Source: Holophagaceae bacterium (GTDB lineage Bacteria; Acidobacteriota; Holophagae; Holophagales; Holophagaceae). Taken from it: 17,865 bases of DNA. Both the position numbers and the translations under genes were made by a program. Shown here piece after piece: positions 7,565 to 13,851 of this stretch. Below the pieces are notes generated by a model, which saw only the letters and a list, made by a program, of their open reading frames with translations, searched no databases and had not been told where the DNA came from. The first letter of the stretch is position 1. Every line of letters starts with the position of its first letter. The stretch lies in contig JANXYT010000380.1 in assembly GCA_025355915.1 (NCBI GenBank), positions 1 through 17,865 on the forward strand, read 5' to 3'.

Positions 7565-8301
7565 AGCCGCTCCGCGTGGCGCTGGCCGACGACGAACCCC
7601 TGGCCCGGACTCGCCTGGCGCGGCTGTTGCGGGAGGCGGGTTGCGAGGTCCAGGCGGAATTGGCGGACGGTCCGGCGGTGCTGGCATGGCTGCGCGAGCC
7701 GAAAGAGGTCGATGCGCTCTTTCTCGATATCCAGATGCCGGGGGCCACGGGCCTGGAAGTCGCCGCCGAGCTGGCGGACTGCCGCCACTGTCCGCCCGTG
7801 GTGTTCGTCACCGCCTATTCGGAACACGCCGTGCGGGCCTTCGAGGCAGCCGCCACCGACTACATCATGAAACCCGTGTCCGCCGAACGGCTGGTGAAGA
7901 CGCTGGGCCGCCTTCGGGAGGGGGGGGCGCACCGAGGCGCGGAGGTCCCCGCGGTTTCGCCCCAGAGGTTTCCCGTGAAGGCGGGAGAAGGCCATGTGTT
8001 CCTGGAGCTGAAACGCACCAGCCACTTCGAGGTGGAGGAGGAAGTGGTCTGGGCCTGGGTGCCCGTGCAGGGGGTGGCCGCCAGGCACCGCACCGCCTGG
8101 ACCACCCTCGCCGAGGTGGAAAGCGCCTTCCCTGCGGCGGGCCTCCTGCGCATCCAGCGGCATCTGCTGCTCCGGCCCGAAGCCGTGTTGGGCTTGCGGT
8201 CGTTGGAGGGGGGCCGGGCCTCGGTGCGGGTCGCCGAGGGGGTGGACCTGGAAGTGAGCCGGAGCAGCACGCCGAAAATCAAGGAACTGCTGGGGCTTTG
8301 A
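7561..8301 (+). CDS. LytTR-family response regulator
   Basis: This is a 246-residue DNA-binding regulator and cognate partner of the upstream kinase. The receiver domain (about 4-118) has the acidic pair D10-D11 in LADDEP, phospho-acceptor D56 in LFLDIQMPG, T84 in FVTAYSEHAV and K104 in YIMKPVS. The linker is about 119-145. The C-terminal LytTR domain (about 146-246) shows its typical order: FPVKAGEGHVFLEL, a strand with VVWAWV, TLAEVESAFPAAGLLRIQRHLLL, then a final strand with GVDLEVSRS. LytTR domains bind direct repeats in target promoters; no such site was identified here. The 4-bp overlap with the kinase gene signals translational coupling. Confidence 0.94.
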   Translation: MKPLRVALADDEPLARTRLARLLREAGCEVQAELADGPAVLAWLREPKEVDALFLDIQMPGATGLEVAAELADCRHCPPVVFVTAYSEHAVRAFEAAATDYIMKPVSAERLVKTLGRLREGGAHRGAEVPAVSPQRFPVKAGEGHVFLELKRTSHFEVEEEVVWAWVPVQGVAARHRTAWTTLAEVESAFPAAGLLRIQRHLLLRPEAVLGLRSLEGGRASVRVAEGVDLEVSRSSTPKIKELLGL

Positions 8302-8351
8302 CGAGGAGGCCCCTAGACTTAGTGTCTATCCAGAAAACCTGGCCACTTCCC

Positions 8352-9710
8352 ATGCCCGAGCCGATACAAATCCATCCGAAAGCACCGGTGTCCGCCACGG
8401 CCGGAGCCCTGCGGGTGGTGCTCCTCTATGCCGGCTTCTCCGGACTCTGGATCCTGTTGTCCGACCGGGCCGTCGAAGCGGTGGTCCACGATCCGGCGGT
8501 CATGACCCTCGTCAGCATTTCGAAGGGCTGGGTCTTCGTGGCCGCCACATCTGCGATGCTCTTCGTCATGGTCAAGCGTCTGGTGGGGGCCGTGGCCAGC
8601 CGCGAGGCCAAGCTGCAGACCCTTCTCCACGCCATCCCGGATCTGGTGTGGCTGAAGGGTCCGGACGGCGTCTACCTCGGGTGCAACCATGCCTTCGAGC
8701 GTTTCTTCGGGGCCACGGAAGCCGAGATCCTCGGCAAGACAGACTACGATTTCGTCACGAGGGAGCAGGCGGACTGCTTCCGGCAGAAGGATCGGGAAGC
8801 CATGGATGCCGGTGCCACACGAAAAAACGAGGAGTGGATCACCCTGGCTGAAACGGGCAGGCAAGTTCTGCTCGAGACCCTCAAGACCCCCATGTACGGC
8901 GCTGACGGCGCCCTGATCGGGGTATTGGGCATCGGCCGCGATGTCACCGAGCACCACCGGATCCTCGCCGAGCAGGCGCAGCTCCAGGCCCAGCTGCAGC
9001 AGGCCCAGAAGATGGAACTGGTGGGTCGCTTCGCGAGCGGCATGGCCCACGACTACAACAACATGTTGGGGGTGATCCTCGCCAATGCGGATCTGGCCCT
9101 TTATCAGATGCCCCTGGACCGGCCCGAGCGAAAGCACCTGGAGGAGATCATGCGGGCGGCCCGCCACTCCGCCGAATTGACCCGTCAGTTGTTGGCCTTT
9201 GCCCGGCAGCAGCCCGTGAATCCAAGCCTGGTGGATCTCAACGAAGCCGTGTCCGCCATGCATGGGCTCCTGGGGCGCCTGGTGGGACCGGAGATCCAGC
9301 TCGTCTGGGCACCCGGGCCGGACCTCGGGAAAATCCGCATGGACCCCACCCAGCTGGATCAGATCCTGACCAACCTCGTGGCGAATGCCCGGGACGCCAT
9401 TGCGGGAGCGGGGCACATTGAGGTGGCCACATCCAACCAGACGCTGACTGCCTCGGATTGTGCGGCCTTACTGGACGTCGTTCCGGGTGACCATGTCTGC
9501 CTCAGCATCACCGACAGCGGCTGCGGCATGGCACCCGATCTGGTGGCACGCATGTTCGAGCCCTTCTTCACCACCAAGCCCTCGGGTAAGGGCACGGGCC
9601 TGGGCCTGGCCCTGGTCCACGGCGTGGTGAAGCAAAATCACGGCGCCATCCAGGTGGATAGCGAACCCGGCCGAGGCACCCAATTCCAGATCTTCTTCCC
9701 GCGGGTCTGA
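8352..9710 (+). CDS. Membrane-anchored PAS sensor histidine kinase (NtrB-like, HDxxN type)
   Basis: This is a 452-residue kinase. Two membrane helices (about 20-37 and 60-78) form a short anchor, followed by one PAS domain (about 86-200, with IPDLVWLKGPDGVYLGCN and GIGRDVTEHH). A coiled linker of Gln/Leu repeats (204-219) leads to the H-box GRFASGMAHDYNNMLGVI with His233. The ATPase boxes are complete: NLVANARDAI (Asn345), DSGCGM (388-393), FEPFFTTK and GKGTGLGLALV. No receiver is attached and no partner is adjacent, so it is an orphan kinase, although it follows the LytTR gene by 50 bp. The start is uncertain. ATG 8352 lacks a Shine-Dalgarno, while GTG 8322 has GAGGAGG (8303-8309) 12 bases upstream and would add 10 residues. 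Confidence 0.92.
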   Translation: MPEPIQIHPKAPVSATAGALRVVLLYAGFSGLWILLSDRAVEAVVHDPAVMTLVSISKGWVFVAATSAMLFVMVKRLVGAVASREAKLQTLLHAIPDLVWLKGPDGVYLGCNHAFERFFGATEAEILGKTDYDFVTREQADCFRQKDREAMDAGATRKNEEWITLAETGRQVLLETLKTPMYGADGALIGVLGIGRDVTEHHRILAEQAQLQAQLQQAQKMELVGRFASGMAHDYNNMLGVILANADLALYQMPLDRPERKHLEEIMRAARHSAELTRQLLAFARQQPVNPSLVDLNEAVSAMHGLLGRLVGPEIQLVWAPGPDLGKIRMDPTQLDQILTNLVANARDAIAGAGHIEVATSNQTLTASDCAALLDVVPGDHVCLSITDSGCGMAPDLVARMFEPFFTTKPSGKGTGLGLALVHGVVKQNHGAIQVDSEPGRGTQFQIFFPRV

Positions 9711-9716
9711 AGACCG

Positions 9717-10865
9717 CTACTTGCGGAGCTTCAACAGGTCCAGGACGATCACCAGGCCCATCAGGGAGGCCAGCAGCAGGAAGCCGCCGGTTAGGATTTT
9801 CTCCTTGAGTTCGATGGTGAGGTCTCTCCGCCGGAGCTTCTCATAGGTGAGCAAGGCCATGTGGCCGCCATCCAGGGCGGGAATGGGCAGGGCGTTGAGC
9901 AGGGCCAACTGCAGGCTGATGGCGCCGCACATGAAGAGGAACTCCTGCCAGCTGGACTTGGCGGCGCGGCTACCCGCCCGCAGGATGCCGATGGGTCCGG
10001 ATACTTCGGCGCTCTTGGCCTGGAAGGTGACGAGCTTCTTGAGGAAGCCGAAGACCTGGCCGCTCATGCGCCAGGAGGTCACCAGCGCGAAGCGGCCTCC
10101 CACCAGCAAGTCCCCGGCCTGGAGGGAGCGCCGTTGGAGATCGAAGGCCATGGGGCCGGCGGCGAGGCCGATGCGACCCGTTCCGCCTTCGGAAGCAGGG
10201 GTCACCTCGAGGTCGAGTACCTTGCCCTCCCGGCCGATTTCCACGCGCAGGGGTTGGAGCGGATGGGCCTGGATGTAGGCCACGGCATCCTCCCAGCGCC
10301 CGGCGGGGAAGACCACTGGCCCCAGGCGCCGCAGCTCGTCCCCCGCCTGGAGTCCAGCCCTGTCGGCGGGTTGACCCTTGACCACGTTATCGATGACCAG
10401 GGAGGACCCAGGCCTGGGTTCGGCCTTGGTCACCCGAGCCTGATCCACCCCCACGAAGGTGAAAAGGACCAGCGTGGTGGCGAGGTTGGCTAGGATGCCG
10501 CCGCTGTAGAAGAGCATCCGCTTGCCATAGGGTTGCTTGAGGAAGCCATAGGGATCGTCCGCGCCGGGTTCTTCGGGGTTGAAGCCCGCGAGCTTGACAT
10601 AGCCGCCCAGGGGCAGGGCGCACAGACAGACGTCGGTCTCCCGCCACTTGAAGCCGAAGAGGCGGGGGCCGAAGCCCAGGGAGAAGGTCTCCACGGGCAT
10701 GCCCATGTACTTGGCCGCCAGGAAGTGGCCGCCTTCATGGAGGAAGATCAGGCCACCGAGCATGAGCACGGGGCCCCAGAAACCGGCGCCCGGCATCTTG
10801 AGGGCAAAGATGAACACGGCGACAACGGACAAGGAGAGGGAAAGAGGCAGACGAAAGCGGTTCAT
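9717..10865 (-). CDS. rseP: Site-2 intramembrane zinc metalloprotease RseP (M50B)
   Basis: RseP cleaves membrane-anchored anti-sigma factors and leftover signal peptides inside the inner membrane. The protein is 382 residues, a little shorter than E. coli RseP. The first helices carry the zinc motif HEGGH (43-47, within FLHEGGHFLAAKYMG). The third ligand lies in NALPIPALDGGHMALL near the C terminus. A single PDZ domain is visible in the middle (GQPADRAGLQAGDELRRLGP); E. coli RseP has two. The N terminus carries an extra hydrophobic helix (about 8-24) before the catalytic helix. The start is taken at ATG 10865, 14 bases after the dxr stop; ATG 10901 would overlap dxr and add 12 residues. It is last in the uppS-cdsA-dxr-rseP operon and converges on the PAS kinase with a 6-bp gap. 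Confidence 0.92.
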   Translation of the reverse strand: MNRFRLPLSLSLSVVAVFIFALKMPGAGFWGPVLMLGGLIFLHEGGHFLAAKYMGMPVETFSLGFGPRLFGFKWRETDVCLCALPLGGYVKLAGFNPEEPGADDPYGFLKQPYGKRMLFYSGGILANLATTLVLFTFVGVDQARVTKAEPRPGSSLVIDNVVKGQPADRAGLQAGDELRRLGPVVFPAGRWEDAVAYIQAHPLQPLRVEIGREGKVLDLEVTPASEGGTGRIGLAAGPMAFDLQRRSLQAGDLLVGGRFALVTSWRMSGQVFGFLKKLVTFQAKSAEVSGPIGILRAGSRAAKSSWQEFLFMCGAISLQLALLNALPIPALDGGHMALLTYEKLRRRDLTIELKEKILTGGFLLLASLMGLVIVLDLLKLRK

Positions 10866-10879
10866 GGCCACCCAAAGGA

Positions 10880-12034
10880 TCAGGCCCGGGTTTGGACCCA
10901 TCCTTCAGCATGACGCCTTGCGGTCCGATCCGCATCCAGCACTTCGGGGAGGGACCCCAGCGGCCTGGCGGGAATCCGGGAGAGGGTCTCCTGGTTGCAG
11001 GCCTGGATGTCCCAGAATCCGATGCGTCCCTGGAGAAAAGCGGCCACAGCCACCTCGTTGGCGGCATTCAGCAGGGCGGGTGCCGTGCCGCCTTCCCGCA
11101 GGGCCTGAAAGGCCAGGCCCAGGCAGGGGAACCGGTCCAGATCGGGGGCCTCGAAGGTCCAGGCGCGGGCCTCGTCCCAGGGATAAGGCGCCACGGGGCC
11201 CGGCTGCTTCTCCGGGTAGAGCAGACAGTACTGGATGGGCAGCTTCATGTCGTTGGCACAGACCTGCAGCTGGTAGCTGCCGTCGTGGAAGCCCACCATG
11301 GCGTGCACTTGGCTTTGGGGGTGGACCGTGACGGCCACCTGGTCGGCGCTGAGGCCGAAGAGCACCGACGCCTCGATGACCTCCAGCCCCTTGTTCATGA
11401 GGGTGGCGCTATCGATGGTGATCTTGGGCCCCATCTTCCAGGTGGGATGGTTCAGGGCCTCTTGGATGGTGGCGGCCTGGATGCGCGCCAGGGGCCAGTC
11501 GCGGAAGGGGCCGCCGCTGGCGGTGATGCGGACTTCGCGGATGGACGCCGGATCGCGCCCGTCGAGGAGCTGGTGCAGGGCCGCATGCTCGCTGTCCACG
11601 GGCAACAGCTCGCCGCCCCCCGCCAGGGCCGCTTCATGCATGAGGGCGCCGCCGACCACGAGCGATTCCTTGTTGGCGACGCAGACCCGGCGACCGGCGC
11701 GCAACGCCGCCTCGGTACTGATCAACCCCAGGCTGCCCACGATGGCGGCCACCACGGTATCGACATCGGCATGGAGGGCGCAGGCCAGGAGTCCTTCGGC
11801 GCCCCAGTGCAACTCGGGCCGGTACGAGAGAGTCGCGCGCAGCCAATCAGCGTCCTCCTTCGAGCCCACCGACACGCAGCGGGGCCGGAAGGCTTCGCAC
11901 TGGGCCCGAAGCAACTCGCGGTTCCGCCCCGCCGCCAGCGCGACCACGGTCAGCCGCGACCCATGGGCTTGCACCACGTCCAGCGTGGAGGTGCCGATGC
12001 TCCCGGTGGATCCGAGGATCGCGAGGGATCTCAA
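10880..12034 (-). CDS. dxr: 1-deoxy-D-xylulose 5-phosphate reductoisomerase
   Basis: Dxr turns DXP into 2-C-methyl-D-erythritol 4-phosphate with NADPH, the second step of the MEP isoprenoid pathway, in the cytoplasm. The protein is 384 residues, normal for the family. Visible motifs are LGSTGSIG near the N terminus (NADPH binding), ANKESLVVGG, PVDSEHAALHQ (metal ligands Asp and Glu), ITASGGPFRDW (flexible loop), NHPTWKMGPKITIDSATLMNKGLEVIEA in pieces (substrate site) and LNAANEVAVAAFL. The start is TTG at 12034, one base beyond the cdsA stop. The longer open frame upstream lies inside cdsA and gives non-family sequence. The Shine-Dalgarno is weak, so re-initiation after cdsA is likely. The product feeds the substrate pool used by UppS, encoded two genes upstream. 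Confidence 0.95.
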   Translation of the reverse strand: MRSLAILGSTGSIGTSTLDVVQAHGSRLTVVALAAGRNRELLRAQCEAFRPRCVSVGSKEDADWLRATLSYRPELHWGAEGLLACALHADVDTVVAAIVGSLGLISTEAALRAGRRVCVANKESLVVGGALMHEAALAGGGELLPVDSEHAALHQLLDGRDPASIREVRITASGGPFRDWPLARIQAATIQEALNHPTWKMGPKITIDSATLMNKGLEVIEASVLFGLSADQVAVTVHPQSQVHAMVGFHDGSYQLQVCANDMKLPIQYCLLYPEKQPGPVAPYPWDEARAWTFEAPDLDRFPCLGLAFQALREGGTAPALLNAANEVAVAAFLQGRIGFWDIQACNQETLSRIPARPLGSLPEVLDADRTARRHAEGWVQTRA

Positions 12035-12035
12035 C

Positions 12036-12923
12036 TCAGTTGAACCCGTGGACGAAGTGCAGGTAGGCATAGAGCGCGGGGGCGGCGAAGACCAGGCTGT
12101 CGACGCGGTCCAACATGCCGCCATGGCCCGGGATGGACACCCCACCGACATTGGAATCCTTCACCCCGGCACTGCGTTTCCAGGTGCTCTCCACCAGGTC
12201 GCCCAACTGGCCGACGGTGCCCAAGATCAGGGCCAGGGCCACCACATCCACCCAGGTCCATTCGGGGCAGACCGTGGCCTGCATGAGGAAGGCGCCCACC
12301 AGGTTGCCCCCCAGGTTGCCGAAGGCGCCTTCCCAGCTCTTCTTGGGGCTGACCCGGGGCGCGAGCTTGTGTTTGCCGAGGTAGCTGCCCACGAAGTAGG
12401 CGGCGGTGTCGCCGAACCAGGTGATGATGAACAGGGACAGGATCAGCCGGCTGCCGGTCTTGGGCAGGGTGCCCTGCAGCATGAAGATCTTCTGCTGGAG
12501 GCCAAGACCAAGACCGAGGTAAAGGGCCCCAAGCCAGGTGATGGCCTGGCTGGGCAGGGCTTCTTCCAGTTTGGAATCAAAGAACAGGGCCCCGAAGTGG
12601 ATGACCATGGCCCCGACGGCAAAGATCAGCCAGAGCGGCAGGGGGTCCTGATGGCCGTTGACCAGGAAGAAGTGGGCCAGGAAGCCCCAGGCCACCAGGA
12701 CCCCAGACACCAAGGAAGGATTGAAGCCCCGCGCCCGGGCCACGAGGGTCATCTCGTGCATGGCCATGACCATAGCCCCGGCCATGGCGAACAGATAGGC
12801 CCAGGGCGCCCAGGGGCGGTCGCCGAACCACAGGAGGCTGAAGAAGAAGACACCGAACACCAGGGCCGTGGTCACGCGTACGGTCATGTTCTTGGTGTCC
12901 ACCTTGAGTGTGGTCCGTTCCAT
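12036..12923 (-). CDS. cdsA: Phosphatidate cytidylyltransferase (CDP-diglyceride synthase)
   Basis: CdsA makes CDP-diacylglycerol from phosphatidic acid and CTP at the inner membrane, the branch point of phospholipid synthesis. The protein is 295 residues with about eight membrane helices. The C-terminal CDS signature is intact: SPKKSWEGAFGNLGGNL, then STWKRSAGVKDS and IPGHGGMLDRVDSL, with the metal-binding Asp residues. The N-terminal stretch MERTTLKVDTKNMTVRV is cytoplasmic. The ATG at 12923 overlaps the uppS stop by one base (TGATG), with a G-rich run just before as a poor ribosome-binding site. This implies translational coupling from uppS. Family length and motif order are normal. Confidence 0.94.
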   Translation of the reverse strand: MERTTLKVDTKNMTVRVTTALVFGVFFFSLLWFGDRPWAPWAYLFAMAGAMVMAMHEMTLVARARGFNPSLVSGVLVAWGFLAHFFLVNGHQDPLPLWLIFAVGAMVIHFGALFFDSKLEEALPSQAITWLGALYLGLGLGLQQKIFMLQGTLPKTGSRLILSLFIITWFGDTAAYFVGSYLGKHKLAPRVSPKKSWEGAFGNLGGNLVGAFLMQATVCPEWTWVDVVALALILGTVGQLGDLVESTWKRSAGVKDSNVGGVSIPGHGGMLDRVDSLVFAAPALYAYLHFVHGFN

Positions 12924-13609
12924 CAAATCCCCCCGAAGCGGCGTTCGCGCTGGGCGTAGTCTTCGAGTGCGTCTTGAAGCTCCGCGGGGCCGAAATCCGG
13001 CCACAGGAGGTCGGTCATGTATAGTTCGGCGTAGGCGGATTGCCACAGCAGGAAATTGGAAATGCGGTGTTCGCCGCTGGTGCGAATCAGCAGGTCCACG
13101 TCGGGCACCTCGGCGGTCCAGAGGCGGGATCCCAGGGCGGCCTCGTCCACCTCCTCGGGGCGGAGGCCATCCTCCACGCAGCGCCGGGCAGCCTGGGCCA
13201 GTTCCAACCGGGAGCCGTAGTTCACCGCGAGATGGAACGTCATGCCCATATTCTGTGCCGTGGCGGCTTCCAGGGTCTTCATATCCGCCAGGACCCCCGC
13301 AGGCATCCCCTCCGAAGCCCCCAAGTGGTGGAAACGAATCCCCTGCTTGGCCAGGCGATGGACGAACATGCGCAGGTACATGCGGAGGAGGGCCATGAGG
13401 GCCCCCACCTCGAGGGCGGGCCGCTTCCAATTCTCCGTGGAAAACGCGTAGAGACTCAAGTGCCGGATGCCCGCGTCCGAGGCCGCCTCGAGGATGCGCT
13501 CGACGGCCTGAACCCCCGCCTTGTGCCCCTTGATCCGAGGCCAGCCCCGCTGAGCCGCCCAGCGGCCGTTGCCATCCATAATAATGGCGACATGGGTTGG
13601 CACCGTCAT
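12923..13609 (-). CDS. uppS: Isoprenyl transferase / undecaprenyl diphosphate synthase
   Basis: UppS makes cis-polyprenyl diphosphate (C55-PP), the lipid carrier for peptidoglycan and O-antigen. The protein is 228 residues, slightly short. Motifs present are HVAIIMDGNGRWA (6-18, catalytic Asp12), GHKAGVQAVERIL, LSLYAFSTENWKRP, FHLAVNYGSRLEL and LLIRTSGEHRISNFLLWQSAYAELY. The start at ATG 13609 has GGGAG six bases upstream and gives the exact family N terminus. A longer frame to 13678 adds non-family residues and passes through a palindrome, so it is rejected. The start is overlapped by the stop of a short leader frame (13606-13716) that begins with the same ten amino acids. It is the first gene of the uppS-cdsA-dxr-rseP operon. 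Confidence 0.95.
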   Translation of the reverse strand: MTVPTHVAIIMDGNGRWAAQRGWPRIKGHKAGVQAVERILEAASDAGIRHLSLYAFSTENWKRPALEVGALMALLRMYLRMFVHRLAKQGIRFHHLGASEGMPAGVLADMKTLEAATAQNMGMTFHLAVNYGSRLELAQAARRCVEDGLRPEEVDEAALGSRLWTAEVPDVDLLIRTSGEHRISNFLLWQSAYAELYMTDLLWPDFGPAELQDALEDYAQRERRFGGI

Positions 13610-13716
13610 CGCGTGCTCCCAAGCACGGTAAGGTTGGGCCATTCCGCGTGGCCAGCCTCGCGTATGCCCGCAGGGCATACCGAGAAGATGATCGCGACAT
13701 GGGTCGGGACGGTCAT
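13606..13716 (-). pseudogene. Leader reading frame carrying a second copy of the uppS first ten codons (36 aa)
   Basis: The frame reads MTVPTHVAII, then diverges (FSVCPAGIRE...) and stops with TGA inside the uppS start (ATGA overlap at 13609-13606). The first 30 bases (13716-13687) match uppS 13609-13580 at 24 positions; all six differences are third-codon changes that keep the amino acid. The 107-bp offset shifts the frame. AGAGG lies about 11 bases before its ATG. It looks like the remains of another uppS start joined in front of the present gene. If translated, it could couple ribosomes to uppS. Confidence 0.45.
13662..13680. repeat. Perfect 19-base palindrome in the uppS leader
   Basis: GTATGCCC (13662-13669) and GGGCATAC (13673-13680) are perfect inverted 8-base arms around a 3-base loop. 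The palindrome sits between the two copies of the uppS start. Just downstream toward uppS, TGGCC and GGCCA words at about 13638-13653 allow a second, weaker hairpin. Together they are reminiscent of REP-type palindromic elements, but this is not established. Confidence 0.6.
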
Positions 13717-13751
13717 CGAGCCAGAAACCTCTGAAGGGTGAAAAAGGTCAT
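13713..13751 (-). other. Possible 12-codon leader frame before the duplicated uppS start
   Basis: It reads MTFFTLQRFLAR and stops with TGA overlapping the ATG at 13716 by four bases. No Shine-Dalgarno precedes it. It may be chance, but it makes two successive ATGA junctions ahead of uppS. Confidence 0.2.
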
Positions 13752-13822
13752 GCTAGCACGGGGCCTGCCGTTGAGAGGGAGGGGTGGCTTGTGCCGCGCG
13801 CCCCCGTGATAGGCTGGTCCCC

Positions 13823-13851
13823 ATAATATTCCTGGCGAACCCATGGTTCAG
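13823..13851 (-). promoter_or_regulatory. Candidate promoter for the uppS-cdsA-dxr-rseP operon
   Basis: On the minus strand CTGAAC (13851-13846) and TATTAT (13828-13823) are 17 bases apart, with 3/6 and 5/6 matches to consensus -35 and -10. It overlaps the first codons of the divergent GTPase-kinase gene. The leader to uppS would be about 205 bases and include the short reading frames and palindrome. The -35 match is poor. Confidence 0.3.

Noticed and set aside
10892..12959. Long plus-strand open frames opposite dxr and cdsA
   Set aside because: They translate to low-complexity Gly/Gln/His- or Arg/Ser-rich sequence, mirror the codon bias of the minus-strand genes, and lack family motifs and ribosome sites. 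They are GC-rich antisense shadows.
13610..13678. Longer uppS start at 13678 (adds 23 residues)
   Set aside because: The added residues come from the palindromic insert, are not family-like, and the ATG at 13609 has its own GGGAG and the exact family N terminus.
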